From: Streptomyces sp. NBC_01298
GTDB taxonomy: Bacteria; Actinomycetota; Actinomycetes; Streptomycetales; Streptomycetaceae
NCBI RefSeq assembly: GCF_035978755.1
Contig: NZ_CP108418.1
Location: 1-34,960, forward strand
Reading direction: 5' to 3'
DNA: 34,960 nucleotides
Shown here: positions 20,207 to 30,171 of the stretch, one piece after another
Layout of the letters: the number at the start of each line of letters is the position of its first letter
Position numbering within the stretch: the stretch's first letter is position 1
Notes under the pieces: generated by a model
What the model was told of the DNA's origin: nothing
Seen by the model: only the letters and a program-made list of their open reading frames with translations
Database searches by the model: none
Program-made: the position numbers and the translations under genes

Positions 20207-20419
20207 ATGCGCACCGCACGACGACGTCTTGGTCTTGGTCCGGCGACCGGGATGTCCACGAGTTCCGAGAGCACCGCGCAGCGTCTGCTGCCCGTCGAAC
20301 GGGCCGAGCCTGACGGCCTGGTGGACGTCGTCCGCGAGGGCCAGGCGGTGGTGCAGCCACAGGGCCGGCGGGTCCTCGGGCCGGGCTTCTCGGCGCCGGA
20401 GGGTCCCGCAGAGAAGTAG
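20207..20419 (+). CDS. Possible small hypothetical protein (70 aa), second copy
   Basis: Same ORF as at 2,727-2,939, with the same doubt about its start and reality. Confidence 0.4.
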   Translation: MRTARRRLGLGPATGMSTSSESTAQRLLPVERAEPDGLVDVVREGQAVVQPQGRRVLGPGFSAPEGPAEK

Positions 20420-20486
20420 TCGGCGTGCCCGGACCCCCTTGTCCGATGGCTGTGACCTGCGGATTCTCCTCGACACCCCTGGTTTG

Positions 20487-20570
20487 GAAGGGGACTCGAA
20501 ACGGGACCCGAAAGAGGACTCGGAACGGGACCCGAAACGGAACTCCAAAGGGGACCCGAAACGGGACCCC
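20487..20570. repeat. Seven tandem 12-bp repeats, second copy
   Basis: Same seven-unit array as 3,007-3,090. The unit count is unchanged between the copies, notable because tandem arrays vary easily in independent molecules. Confidence 0.75.
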
Positions 20571-20680
20571 GCCATCCGGGCCCCGGCCACGGGTCCAGGT
20601 GGGCGGTGTCGTCCGGCGCGGACGGCGCCGCAGTACGACGAGACCTGTTCGCGCCGGACGATGCCGACCTGCGCAGGGGT

Positions 20681-20751
20681 CTGGGGGCGGCGGTGCCCCC
20701 AGCACCCACCGGCCTCCGCCTACACCCGCCCCCGGCGTTCAGTTTCTGAAC
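20681..20751 (-). terminator. Two hairpins after the relaxase gene, second copy
   Basis: Repeats the stem-loops of 3,201-3,222 and 3,257-3,271. Confidence 0.5.
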
Positions 20752-20759
20752 GGCCCCGG

Positions 20760-22727
20760 TCACAGCCCTGGGGCCCTGGGCCCGGGTGCCTTGGGCGGCT
20801 GGCGCAGGTGGGCGGGCTGCTCGTACGCCGCTCCGTACCGTTTGCCGGTGCCGGCCTTCCGGGCGGCCTTGGGGAGCGCGGCGCGGGCGGCGGCGGACCG
20901 GGCCTTGCCCTCGTTCTCGCGCTGGCCCTTGGGCATCGTCTTGCGCAGGGTCTGCTCCTGGCGGAGCTCCTCGACCCGCTTCTCCACCTTGGCGATCGAG
21001 ACATCGATGCGCTCGGCGCTGCTGCGGCCGTTGTACCGCTGGGCCTTGCCGTGGACCTGGTCGCGGTCGTGGGCGTCGCCGACGAACTTGGTCCAGCCCT
21101 CGCGGAGCAGGGTGAGCTCCCCGGCGGGATCGGGCACGCCGGTCTCCTTGCGCGCGGTCTCGAACGCCTTGGACGCCGCGGTGCGGGACTGGGCGGCGAC
21201 GTCCACGTTCTCGTGGATCGTCTCGGACGCGCCCTTGGCCCGGGTCTCTTCCTGGCTGCGGCTGGTGTCCATCTTCCAGAGCGCCCACCGGCTCATGTCC
21301 TTGCGCCCGTTGGCCTCCCGCCACACGCCGCGGGCCTCGTTGGCGGCCTTCTCTGCGGCTTTCGCCGTACGGATCGCGTCCCGGAACGCGGTGATGTGCG
21401 GCTCGGCCTTCTCCAGGCGGGCCAGGCGCTGGTGGAGCTCCTGGACGTTCGGGCCGGTGACCTGCCCGGTGACGATGGCGTCGCCTGTACGGATCTCCTC
21501 CTTCGCCTGGGCCTTGCCCCGGGCCAGGGTGATGAGCTGCCCCTCCCTCTTCTTGATGGCGGCGGCCAGGCCGTCGTTGCTCATCCGCCCGTGGGGCCGG
21601 CGCGTCTTGTCCGTCCAGGCCGGGATCGGCGCGGGCACGGCGGGGACCGGTTCGGCGGGAAGCGGCTGCCCGGCGGCCTTGGCCCGGTAGTGCGCGAGGA
21701 GGGCCGCGGCCGGGTCGGTGGACCGAGCGACCGCCGGCTGCTCCTGCTGCGGCACGGGGACGATGCCGCGCTCGGCCTGGCCCTGGCGCAGGATCTCGGC
21801 GCCGCGCTCGGCGGCCGCGGCGAGCTCCTCGCACGTCGGACCGTTCTGCAGGCCGGTCGACGGCGCGGGGGCGGCGGCGGGCGCGACCGCGAACTCGATG
21901 CGGGGGTCGGGGATCCGGGGCGTGGCGGCGGGTCCGTCGCCGAGGACCGGGCCCAGGTCGGCCCACCGCAGATCGCGGGCGACCTTCGAGGCGGCGACCC
22001 ACACCGGCTCGTCTGAGCCGTCGACCCACCCGGCCAGGGTGAAGGAGTACCCATTCATGCGGCCGGTCGAGGCGACGTTCGCGCGGAAGGACACCCCGGC
22101 GTCCTCGAGTCCGGACTCGAAGGCTTCACGGCCGAGGCCGCGGCTGGCGTCGCGGACCTCGCGCACGATCCGGCGGAGCTCCTCGCGCTCGGGCGGCGGG
22201 CCGTCCAGGCCTCGGCCGCGCCGGTGGGCGGCCTCCAGCTCGTTGTTGCGGACCTGCGGCCCCTCGGCACGGAACCGGTCGGCGGCGCGGACCAGGCCGT
22301 GCTCCTCCTCCAGGCGGTCGGCGGCCTGCCGGGCGCGGCGGTAGTCGAACCGGTCGGTGAGCAGCTGCCCGGACCAGTCGACGCGGGACACCGTGAGGTG
22401 GATGTGGTCGTCGCCGTGGCGTACGGCGACCCACGGGGCGCCGTCGAACCCCATGTCGGCGACGAAGGCCGTGGCGATGTCCGCCCACTGGCCATCGGGC
22501 AGGATCCCGTCCTCGTCCGGCAGGGACAGCGACGTCCGCCAGATCGGGGCCTTGATCTCGGGGCGCTGGCGGGCGGTGTGGTCGATCGCCCTCGCGACCT
22601 GGAGCGGGGTGCCGGTGACGTTGCCCGCGACGATCCGCGGGTTGATGTGCTCGTCCCTCCGGCCGGGGCCGAAGTCGTAGACCAGCGCGCCGACCGCCTT
22701 GCGGCCCTTGGTGATGTTGGCGATCAC
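20760..22727 (-). CDS. MOBP-type relaxase (655 aa), second copy
   Basis: Same protein as at 3,280-5,247. Tyr17 and the H104/H108/H110 metal motif are intact, and the GTG start overlaps the MobC stop. Confidence 0.9.
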   Translation of the reverse strand: MIANITKGRKAVGALVYDFGPGRRDEHINPRIVAGNVTGTPLQVARAIDHTARQRPEIKAPIWRTSLSLPDEDGILPDGQWADIATAFVADMGFDGAPWVAVRHGDDHIHLTVSRVDWSGQLLTDRFDYRRARQAADRLEEEHGLVRAADRFRAEGPQVRNNELEAAHRRGRGLDGPPPEREELRRIVREVRDASRGLGREAFESGLEDAGVSFRANVASTGRMNGYSFTLAGWVDGSDEPVWVAASKVARDLRWADLGPVLGDGPAATPRIPDPRIEFAVAPAAAPAPSTGLQNGPTCEELAAAAERGAEILRQGQAERGIVPVPQQEQPAVARSTDPAAALLAHYRAKAAGQPLPAEPVPAVPAPIPAWTDKTRRPHGRMSNDGLAAAIKKREGQLITLARGKAQAKEEIRTGDAIVTGQVTGPNVQELHQRLARLEKAEPHITAFRDAIRTAKAAEKAANEARGVWREANGRKDMSRWALWKMDTSRSQEETRAKGASETIHENVDVAAQSRTAASKAFETARKETGVPDPAGELTLLREGWTKFVGDAHDRDQVHGKAQRYNGRSSAERIDVSIAKVEKRVEELRQEQTLRKTMPKGQRENEGKARSAAARAALPKAARKAGTGKRYGAAYEQPAHLRQPPKAPGPRAPGL

Positions 22728-23113
22728 TCGGGGTCCGCAGGGTCCATGGGCTGGATGCCCCGCAGCGCGAGGGCCGCGTTACCGACCTCGAACAGGGCCG
22801 CCTCGATGGCGGGGTGGAGGTGGCCGTCCTGGTGGCTGTACCGGACGAGCTGGTTGAGGTTGGCGCCGATCCGGCACAGCTCGTCGTACGCGGCCTGGCT
22901 CACCGGGTCCAGCGGCGCCGGCCTTCGCTCGGTGCCCGGGGCCTGGCCGTCGCCGACATCGGCCAGGCGGTCCTCGACCACCGCGCGGACCCACGCGCCC
23001 AGCTCGCGGCGGCCGGACTCGGTCCGGCCCGCCTCCCACCGTGCGCGCTCCGCGTCGTTGAGGCGGACCGACACCGTGTGCCCGCGCTTCGATCCCGGCG
23101 TACCCCGTGCCAT
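22724..23113 (-). CDS. mobC: MobC-like relaxosome accessory protein (129 aa), second copy
   Basis: Same protein as at 5,244-5,633, with the RIGANLNQLVR signature and the GAGGGGGAG ribosome binding site. Confidence 0.88.
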   Translation of the reverse strand: MARGTPGSKRGHTVSVRLNDAERARWEAGRTESGRRELGAWVRAVVEDRLADVGDGQAPGTERRPAPLDPVSQAAYDELCRIGANLNQLVRYSHQDGHLHPAIEAALFEVGNAALALRGIQPMDPADPE

Positions 23114-23133
23114 CCGCTCCCCCTCGACCGTCG

Positions 23134-23497
23134 CCAGTCGCCAATTGGCGACTGGACCACCAGTCGTATCACCTGCGGATATCCGCACCGCTTTCGGGGC
23201 GGAGCACTGTGCCAGGGGCCGCGACAGCGGCCGTCGGCACCGTCCCGCCACGCGGCCCTCAGGGCCGCGCGCGGGACCCGTACCCCCGGGCCTCAGCCAC
23301 CCCGGCGCGGCCGTCCGCGCCTGCCGTGCGGCCCCCTCGGGGCCGCCGGCGGACCGCCCCCTCAGGGCGGTCCCCCCGCCCGCGACCAACGGGAGCGGGG
23401 GGCGAGGTGCCAGTAAGCGAAGCGCACTGGCATACCTCGCTGCTTCGAAAGGGCGAGGCCAGGAGGGTCAGGTGCGACTCGGCGTCGCCTTCGAAGC
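23134..23497. other. mobC operator palindrome, hairpin trio and candidate oriT, second copy
   Basis: Repeats the palindrome of 5,654-5,675 (23,134-23,155), the hairpins of 5,762-5,893 (23,242-23,373) and the oriT-like inverted repeats of 5,928-6,017 (23,408-23,497). Two candidate oriT copies in one molecule would let a relaxase resolve the dimer to monomers. Confidence 0.5.
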
Positions 23498-23602
23498 CTG
23501 GACGCTGCTGAGGTTGGTCACCGGATCTTGGGTGGCACGGATCAGAGCCCCTGGGCTCTGATGGTCGGCGCTTGCGTCGGCCGCTCCGATGACCAGCCAG
23601 GG

Positions 23603-24196
23603 TCAGTGGAAGGTCGACATGGGCAGGGCGGCCGTGGTGATGCCGCACGGTTCGCAGGGCTCGAAGAGTCCGCAGGTGCGTCCGTCGAGGTGGAGTACGT
23701 CGGCACCGGCGCACGCGGCGCCGAGGGTGCAGCCGACCGTGCCGTCCTGGTGGTCGAGTTCGGTGCCGGCGCACGTGGTCAGGGGGAGGCTCTCGGCGGT
23801 GGCGGTGCACCACTGGCAGGAGGCCAGCCGGTCGTCCAGGCCCCCGAAGTCGTCCGCGTCCCGGCAGAACTGCATGGCCTCGGGCAGGTGCATCACCTCG
23901 ATGGCACCGGGGCAGCCCGCGGTGCAGTCGACGTCTCCGGTCGCGTGGATGAACATCGGTCCGCCGCAGGCGGGTCCGTTGGGCGCCTGCCGGTTGATCG
24001 CGATGTAGCGGGTGAGCAACGCCTTGGCGGCGATCTGGGCGTTCTCGGGGAGGTCCTCGAAGGTCCCGTTCTTCATGGCGTCGCCAACGCCGCTGTGGCG
24101 GCGATGCTCGGGGAGCCGGGCCGTGAGCTTGGGCTCGGGACGCTTACGGACGGGTGCGTGGCGGGTTCGGTTCGGGGTCTTCTTCTTGCCGGCCAT
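23603..24196 (-). CDS. Cysteine-rich hypothetical protein (197 aa), second copy
   Basis: Same 12-cysteine protein as at 6,123-6,716, with GGAGG before the ATG. Confidence 0.75.
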   Translation of the reverse strand: MAGKKKTPNRTRHAPVRKRPEPKLTARLPEHRRHSGVGDAMKNGTFEDLPENAQIAAKALLTRYIAINRQAPNGPACGGPMFIHATGDVDCTAGCPGAIEVMHLPEAMQFCRDADDFGGLDDRLASCQWCTATAESLPLTTCAGTELDHQDGTVGCTLGAACAGADVLHLDGRTCGLFEPCEPCGITTAALPMSTFH

Positions 24197-24252
24197 CGGG
24201 ATGCCTCCGGGGGTGGGGGGTCGAGCGAGCGGCCGTTGGCCGTCTCGGTCGG

Positions 24253-24284
24253 GGTGTAAAACCAGGTGTAAAGCCAGGTGTTAC
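24253..24284. repeat. Three GGTGTAAA direct repeats, second copy
   Basis: Repeats 6,773-6,804 upstream of the second 12-cysteine gene. Confidence 0.5.
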
Positions 24285-24295
24285 TTCGGTGGGGG

Positions 24296-24412
24296 CTGAC
24301 CCCCGCTCCGACCTGGGCTTCTCTCCTTCCGTCCCCGAGACCACCCACTCCCGTCGTCCCTTGAGAGTGGGTGGTCTCGGGATCTACAGGAGAGAGGTCG
24401 GAGCGGGGTCAG
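24296..24412. repeat. Nested palindrome overlapping the rep stop codon, second copy
   Basis: Same three-tier palindrome as 6,816-6,932, with the rep stop in the right outer arm. Confidence 0.75.
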
Positions 24413-26418
24413 CAGGTGAAGAGTTCGGGTTGGGGATGGGTTGGCGGGTGTGGGGAGTTTTGGGCAGGGATGTGGTGTGGAGTTGGCGGGGTGGGGAGGG
24501 GTGCGGGTTCGAGGAAGTCGGGTGGGGTGGAGTCGTCTAGGTCGGACCAGACGTCGTGGCCCCAGGTGAGCTTCCAGGATTCGAGGAGGGCGCGGAGGCC
24601 GGTGAGGCCGGAGGCTTCGAAGGCGTGCTGGGCGTCGAGGCGGCGGGTGGGGACCTTGAGGATCACCTGGAACCAGGCGTCGAGGCGCACGCCGAGGACG
24701 TCGATGAACGCCGGGCCGGTCTCGGGCTCGGGCGCGGCCGGTTCTCCGTCGTCGTCGTTGGCCGGGTCATGGATCTCCTCGTCGGTGCGGCCGTCGAAGT
24801 GCTGGGCCAGAGGGTTGAGGTTGTCGGACCAGCGCAGCCACCACACGCCCCGGATGGCGTCCTCGTACTGGGCCCACAGCGCCATGTCCTGCGGGTTCTT
24901 GGTCTCGGCGTAGTCCTGGGCGATCTGCCACGGGGTCCGCCGGCCCTTCTGCCCGGTCTTGGTGAGGAGGCCGGTCATCTCCTTGGCGATGTACCGGGCG
25001 AAGGCCTCGATGTCGCCGTTCTTCGGGACGTCCAGGCGCACGCCGTACTTACGGCTGAGGGTGTAGCCGCCCGCGCGGCCAACGGCCTTCTCCCAGCGCT
25101 GGAAGAGGATCTGCTCCAGCTCCTTGCGCTGGGCCTCGGTCAGCGGCAGGGCAAGGAAGTACGTGACGTGGAAGTGCGGGTGCCAGCCGTTGGCGGAGCC
25201 CCAGGTCGTCTCGAAGACTCGGACATCTCCGATGATTCCGTACCGGGCGCGGACTTTCTGCCAGTTCTTACCGGACTCACGTCCGAAGGCGTACGACCAT
25301 GCCTTGCGCTGGACCTTGATGAGGTGGGCGAGCGGGGTCCGGCGGTAGTGCTTGAGCGTGAAGGTGCCCATCGCGAGCCCCCCGCCCGTCTCGGCGCGGA
25401 GCTTGTCGAAGGGTGCGGGCAGCTTGGCGTCGGGGTTTGCCCAGGCCATCGCGGCGGCGGCGAGCTGGTCGCCGCGGGCGGTACGGATCCTGTTTCCGCA
25501 GACGGGGCACAGGTTGGCCTTGCGGCAGGTGCGGACGTTGACCCAGTTCGTGCGGTTCTTGGCCTTGTTGTAGCGGAGCTTCATCTTGCCGACGCCGGGG
25601 ATCGGCAGGCGGCCGCACTTCGAGAGGGTGTCGTCCTGGGTCATCTTCTGGAGGACGATCCGCAGCTCGTGCCAGTGGTCGCGCTTCTTGTTGGCCTTCT
25701 TCAGCGCGGCCGAACCGGCCGTCGGCGGCTCGGCGTCGACGTTCCGGACGATCGTGTCCGTCGCCGGGAGGTTCGCGCGGCGTGTCCCCGGATCGTCCCC
25801 GATGTCCTCCGGCGAGACCGATACCCGCAGGCCAGACGCCTTTTGACGGGGGCTGAGGTCGTGGGGGGGGGTTGCACTCCGGCCCCCCTGACCAAGGCCC
25901 GCCTCCGTGCTCCCAACGGCATCAGAAGGCCCCTCACCCTGAGTGGTGGGCACGGGGGTGGTGGCGGTGGTCTTGCGGCGTGCGCGAGCCTCTGCCCGGA
26001 TCTCCCGCTGGCGGGCGTCGAACGCATCGAGGGGGGTCTCGTGGGCGGGGCCGAACTCGGTGCCCGTCTTGCGGGCCAGGTCTCGGCCGTTGGCCAGGCC
26101 GGCGGCGGCGGCCGGGCCGAACCGGGTGACCCAGCGGGCGAACTGGGCGGCGTCGGCGTCGACCTCGACGGCCGGGTACTCGGCGGCGCGGAGGACGGCC
26201 TGCCGGTGACGGACAAGATCACGCGGGGTGGGGCTGGCGGGGAGGTCGGTGGAGGCGGGGGTCTCCAGCTTGCTGCGGCGGTCCGCGCGCTCGTCGCGGT
26301 CAACGGCGGGAAGCTGGGGGACAAACGCGGAGAAACCCGACGTATCAGTCGGGTGAGTGTCGGGCTCGGTGGCCCGGACAGGTGTTGCGGGACGCGGAGT
26401 CCCGGGTACGCTGATCAA
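24409..26418 (-). CDS. rep: Rolling-circle replication initiator Rep (669 aa), second copy
   Basis: Same protein as at 6,929-8,938, including HPHFH, Tyr476, the nine-C run and the TTG start. Confidence 0.9.
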   Translation of the reverse strand: MISVPGTPRPATPVRATEPDTHPTDTSGFSAFVPQLPAVDRDERADRRSKLETPASTDLPASPTPRDLVRHRQAVLRAAEYPAVEVDADAAQFARWVTRFGPAAAAGLANGRDLARKTGTEFGPAHETPLDAFDARQREIRAEARARRKTTATTPVPTTQGEGPSDAVGSTEAGLGQGGRSATPPHDLSPRQKASGLRVSVSPEDIGDDPGTRRANLPATDTIVRNVDAEPPTAGSAALKKANKKRDHWHELRIVLQKMTQDDTLSKCGRLPIPGVGKMKLRYNKAKNRTNWVNVRTCRKANLCPVCGNRIRTARGDQLAAAAMAWANPDAKLPAPFDKLRAETGGGLAMGTFTLKHYRRTPLAHLIKVQRKAWSYAFGRESGKNWQKVRARYGIIGDVRVFETTWGSANGWHPHFHVTYFLALPLTEAQRKELEQILFQRWEKAVGRAGGYTLSRKYGVRLDVPKNGDIEAFARYIAKEMTGLLTKTGQKGRRTPWQIAQDYAETKNPQDMALWAQYEDAIRGVWWLRWSDNLNPLAQHFDGRTDEEIHDPANDDDGEPAAPEPETGPAFIDVLGVRLDAWFQVILKVPTRRLDAQHAFEASGLTGLRALLESWKLTWGHDVWSDLDDSTPPDFLEPAPLPTPPTPHHIPAQNSPHPPTHPQPELFTC

Positions 26419-26617
26419 AGCGTTGGGGTCCTTGCTGGTTCGCGTGGAAACGAATTTTTGGCTGAGGATCCCGCGCGGGGCGTTCCGGAACTCTCACATC
26501 CCGGTGCGCCCCGTTTCTTTTGCGGGGTGTTCTGTTGTGGGTGTGATCCTTTCGCAATTCGGCGGGGATATCCACCACCGGGGCGAAAGAAGCCCGTTAC
26601 ATCTCGTGTGGCGAACG
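26419..26617 (-). promoter_or_regulatory. rep leader region, second copy
   Basis: Repeats the AT-richer 200 bp of 8,939-9,137 with the AAGGA site ahead of rep. No gene seen. Confidence 0.45.
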
Positions 26618-26652
26618 AAAGGCCCGTGACGATTCCCGCGTCACGGGCCTTT
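26618..26652. terminator. Strong bidirectional terminator hairpin, second copy
   Basis: Same 14-bp stem with A- and T-flanks as 9,138-9,172. Confidence 0.9.
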
Positions 26653-26693
26653 CTCGTGTGCCGTCCCGTCAGGCGGGAGGCTGGTTCTGCGGG

Positions 26694-27161
26694 TTATCCG
26701 GCGGTGGACCGCCGGCGCTCCAGGTCGTCGTCCATGAAGTCGGCGGCCTCGGCCTCCAGGCGCTCGCTGAGCTCCTTCGGGTCGCGGGGGGCGTCGGCCT
26801 CCACGTCGTCATCCACGTCTGCGGGTTCGAGGTCGCAGCGGATGGCGCCCTTCACGTCGCCGCGGTTGGTCGGGTACTTGAACACGAGGTGCAGGTGGGT
26901 GCCGCCGTTCATGCGGGGGTGCTCGGGCCAGCGTTCGCCGTACGCGGCGAGGAACTGGGCCCATGCCTCGAAGGCGGCTCGGCGCTTGTCGTTCGGGTCG
27001 AGCACGCTGACCTGCCCGACCAACGCGCCGGTGCCCGACGCGATCGTCCAGTCCAGTGTGGGGAGGTCGGCGTCGAAGCCGTGGTTGATGAAGGTGGTCA
27101 GCACCTCGGCAGTGCGGAGCTGCCAGCGGTGTTCGTCCCGGTTGGTGATCTCGAAGGCCAT
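26694..27161 (-). CDS. Hypothetical protein, soluble (155 aa), second copy
   Basis: Same protein as at 9,214-9,681, the last gene before the terminator. Confidence 0.75.
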   Translation of the reverse strand: MAFEITNRDEHRWQLRTAEVLTTFINHGFDADLPTLDWTIASGTGALVGQVSVLDPNDKRRAAFEAWAQFLAAYGERWPEHPRMNGGTHLHLVFKYPTNRGDVKGAIRCDLEPADVDDDVEADAPRDPKELSERLEAEAADFMDDDLERRRSTAG

Positions 27162-27173
27162 CGGGCGATCCTT

Positions 27174-27437
27174 TCAGGCGGGTGTGACAGCGGAGTCGGT
27201 GTCGCGGAAGTCGGTGACGGCGCCGCAGCTGTGGCTGCTGCCGCGCGCCTGGGTGCAGTAGGGGGTGAGGCCTTGGGTCTGCCAGAGGTCGCGGGCGGTC
27301 TGGACGTGGCGGGGGCAGACGTAGGCGGTGGCGTCGAGGCTGCCGTGGGCGTTGCCGCCGGCGGGGCTGTACGCCTCGACGGCGGTGGTGACGGTGCCGG
27401 TGCAGTGGTGGGGCATCGTGTCGAAGCGGATGGACAT
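27174..27437 (-). CDS. Small Cys/His hypothetical protein (87 aa), second copy
   Basis: Same protein as at 9,694-9,957, with C12, C41, H44, C61 and C71. Confidence 0.72.
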   Translation of the reverse strand: MSIRFDTMPHHCTGTVTTAVEAYSPAGGNAHGSLDATAYVCPRHVQTARDLWQTQGLTPYCTQARGSSHSCGAVTDFRDTDSAVTPA

Positions 27438-27448
27438 GGCGGTCTCTC

Positions 27449-29272
27449 CTACTCGGTGCGGTCCGGGTCGTATGAGCTGTGGTGGTTGTAGCCGCGGGCG
27501 ATGAGGGTCAGGGCCTCGGTCTTGTACTCGGAGGCGGTGCCGGTCGAGGTGATGCCGACCGCCGCGGCGATGTCCGCGTTGGTGAGCGGGGAGTTGTCCT
27601 TGAGGAACTCGGCGAGCTCCGCCGGCGTCTTGCCCACGGTCGCGTCCGCCTCGACGGAGTCGAGGAGCATCCGGGCGGCGATGCGGACGCGGCGCTGGCG
27701 CTGGGTCAGTGCGGCGAGGTGGTCGGCTTCGACCGCGCGCAGGACGGCCTGCTTCGTGCGCTCGCGGGCTTCGGCCGTGGCCGCTTCGGCTTCGGCGGTC
27801 TGCTGCTCGGCGAGGGCGAGCTTCGCGGCCTCCTCGGCGACCTTCGCGGACACCGCCTTGAGCTTCGCGGACTCTTCGGCCGCGAGGCGGTCGGCTTCGC
27901 GGGCACGGCGGATCGCGTCCGCCTTCTTCGCGGACTCCTCCGCGAGCGTCGCGGACGCGGCCATCTCCTTCGCGCGCTCGGCGGCGACCTTCGCGGACGT
28001 CTCGGCGAGTGCTTCGGCGGCGGCCACACGCTCGGCCTCGTCGGCGGCGCGCTGGGCGGCGGTGGTGGCGGTCGTCGCCTGGATCTCGGCGGTGGCGACC
28101 GCGGCTTGTGCCCGGTGAGTCGCCGAGCGGGACTGTCCGTCGACCGTGGCCTTCAGCTCGGCGAGCTCGCCGTGCTGGCGGGTCTCCTCCGCCTCCTTCG
28201 CGAGGGCGTCCATGCGGGCCTGGTGGGCGTCCTCCCGCTCCTGGCGCTCCCGTTCACGCTGCTCGGCGGCCTCTTCCTGGGCGCGTTCGCGCTGGCGGTG
28301 CTGCTCGGCACGCTCCTCGTCGCGGTCTTGCTGCTTGCGCTCCTCCTCGCGCTGACGCTCGGCCCGCTGGCGCTCGGCCTCCTGCTCCTGCTCCTGCTCC
28401 AGCCGCATGGCGGGGATGGCGCGGGCGGCGTCGACGCTGACGCCGTAGGGGGCCAGGAGGGCGGGCATGCGGTCGAGGACGGCGGCCCGGTCCTCGGCCG
28501 TGCCTCCGGCGTACAGGGCGCGTTCCGTCTGCCAGACGCGGTAGATGGCCAGGTCACGGACGACGGCCCGGGCCTGCGCGTAGGGGGCGGGGTAGGTCTT
28601 GGCGTAGCGGTAGATCTTCCACGTGACACGGAGGTTGAGGGCCCACTCGGCGAGGGTCAGGGCCTGCTCGTCGTCCAGGCCCGCCTCCAGCCGGGCGGTG
28701 CGGGCGATGGCCCACCGGGCGACCTCGATGAGGATCACGTACGCGATCGGCATCATGGCGTGGCCCAGGAGCCGCCCGAAGTCCTGCCCGAACGCCTCGG
28801 ACAGGCTAGGCGATCCGGGCAGGCCGTCCACGGCGGCGGACACGTTGAGCGCGATGGTGACCCCGGTCAGGGCGTGCGCCGTGATCTGGACCCAGGGACG
28901 GGCCATCCGGCGCCAGGCGAGGACCAGGCCTGCCGTGTAGAGGGCGATGATCAGGCCGTCCACGCCGAGGGGGAAGGCGTAGGACTGCCAGCCGGTGAAG
29001 CCCCAGGCGACGGCGGCGCTGCGGAGTGCGCCGTAGGAGAGGGCGAAGCCGACGCCGGCGGCGGTGAGTCCGGCGAGGACGGCGACGACGGTGAGCGGGA
29101 TCATCAGCCACAGGTGCCGGGACTTCGGCTTGTCGTCCGGGTCCCCGTCGGTCTCGGCGACGGTCCGCGACGGCTCGGCCGAAGTCCGCGACGGTGCGGT
29201 GGAGGCAGGCGGTTCGGCTTCGGGTCGGGCGGGGGCCGGGACCCGGAGGTCGGGTTCCAGGGTGGTCGTCAC
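27449..29272 (-). CDS. DUF2637 / SpdB-like membrane protein with long coiled coil (607 aa), second copy
   Basis: Same protein as at 9,969-11,792: four membrane helices, coiled coil and winged-helix-like tail, with a GTG start behind AAGGAG. Confidence 0.85.
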   Translation of the reverse strand: MTTTLEPDLRVPAPARPEAEPPASTAPSRTSAEPSRTVAETDGDPDDKPKSRHLWLMIPLTVVAVLAGLTAAGVGFALSYGALRSAAVAWGFTGWQSYAFPLGVDGLIIALYTAGLVLAWRRMARPWVQITAHALTGVTIALNVSAAVDGLPGSPSLSEAFGQDFGRLLGHAMMPIAYVILIEVARWAIARTARLEAGLDDEQALTLAEWALNLRVTWKIYRYAKTYPAPYAQARAVVRDLAIYRVWQTERALYAGGTAEDRAAVLDRMPALLAPYGVSVDAARAIPAMRLEQEQEQEAERQRAERQREEERKQQDRDEERAEQHRQRERAQEEAAEQRERERQEREDAHQARMDALAKEAEETRQHGELAELKATVDGQSRSATHRAQAAVATAEIQATTATTAAQRAADEAERVAAAEALAETSAKVAAERAKEMAASATLAEESAKKADAIRRAREADRLAAEESAKLKAVSAKVAEEAAKLALAEQQTAEAEAATAEARERTKQAVLRAVEADHLAALTQRQRRVRIAARMLLDSVEADATVGKTPAELAEFLKDNSPLTNADIAAAVGITSTGTASEYKTEALTLIARGYNHHSSYDPDRTE

Positions 29273-29343
29273 GGGTCTCCTTGGTGCAGTGGGCGACGGG
29301 GTCCCGGGCGGAGCCGAAGCGTCCGCCCGGGGGGTTCGGTCAT
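29269..29343 (-). CDS. Possible 24-residue leader peptide, second copy
   Basis: Same short ORF as at 11,789-11,863, with the internal hairpin (29,303-29,331) and the GTGA overlap. Confidence 0.35.
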   Translation of the reverse strand: MTEPPGRTLRLRPGPRRPLHQGDP

Positions 29344-29441
29344 GGTCCCTGCGGATCCCCGGTTGGCGAAATGAGTTCGATTCCGGGGGTGTCGGCCGGT
29401 GGCTCTGTCCGCCGGCGGCGGGTGCCTTCCGGCCGAGGGGG

Positions 29442-29609
29442 TCAGGCGCGGGACAGGTGCGCGGAGGTCTGGGCCGCGAGGGCGGCGGCGGCACGGGCGG
29501 CCTCGGCGAGGGACTCGGCGGCGGCGCTGCTGGCCTGTATCGCGGCCTGGTTCGCGATGCGGGCCTGCTCCATCGCGATGGCGGCGGCCTGGCGCTCGGC
29601 TTCGCTCAT
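29442..29609 (-). CDS. Small Ala-rich helical protein (55 aa), second copy
   Basis: Same protein as at 11,962-12,129. Confidence 0.6.
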   Translation of the reverse strand: MSEAERQAAAIAMEQARIANQAAIQASSAAAESLAEAARAAAALAAQTSAHLSRA

Positions 29610-29613
29610 GGCG

Positions 29614-29982
29614 TCAGCCGCCGCAGGGGAAGATGCCGTCGACGTCGGCGAACTGGTGCCGGACGTACCCGGCCATCGCGCCCCAGCCGCCGCTGTGGGT
29701 GCCGGTGGTGATCTGCCGGACCCACACCAGGCCGGGGTCCGAGGGGTGGCAGCCCTGGATGCTCGCCTCGTCCTCGGTACCCATCGCGCCGAGGATCGTC
29801 GTGCCGTCCTCGGCCCGGAGCAGCAGACCGCCCGTGCCCGCCTTCGGGGTGAGGTCCACGGTCGGGCCCTCGTAGTGCACATAGCCGGGCGCCGGGCTCT
29901 TCTCGGGCAAGGCCGTGACGGCGGCGCCGGTGCCGATGGCGGCGGCGAGGAGGGTTCCGGCTACCTTGGTGGCGATGATCAT
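29614..29982 (-). CDS. Small exported or membrane-anchored hypothetical protein (122 aa), second copy
   Basis: Same protein as at 12,134-12,502, with the N-terminal hydrophobic signal and two cysteines. Confidence 0.72.
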   Translation of the reverse strand: MIIATKVAGTLLAAAIGTGAAVTALPEKSPAPGYVHYEGPTVDLTPKAGTGGLLLRAEDGTTILGAMGTEDEASIQGCHPSDPGLVWVRQITTGTHSGGWGAMAGYVRHQFADVDGIFPCGG

Positions 29983-30011
29983 CACGTTCTCCATCTGTGT
30001 GGTGGTCGTCA

Positions 30012-30050
30012 CCCCCGCCCGGAGGTCTGTCCAAGGAGTCCGGGCGGGGG
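30012..30050. terminator. 12-bp GC hairpin after tra, second copy
   Basis: Same stem as 12,532-12,570. Confidence 0.55.
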
Positions 30051-30058
30051 CCTTCTTC

Positions 30059-30171
30059 TACTGACGTGGTACTGACGGATCTACTGACGAGCGGCTACTG
30101 ACGAGACCTCGTCAGTGCGTTGACCTGCACTCGTCTGTAGAAACCGGGGGCTACTGACGGCCGTCAGTAGC
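30059..30171. other. Candidate clt locus (TACTGACG repeats and palindromes), second copy
   Basis: Repeats 12,579-12,691. All four direct repeats and both palindromes are present. Confidence 0.6.
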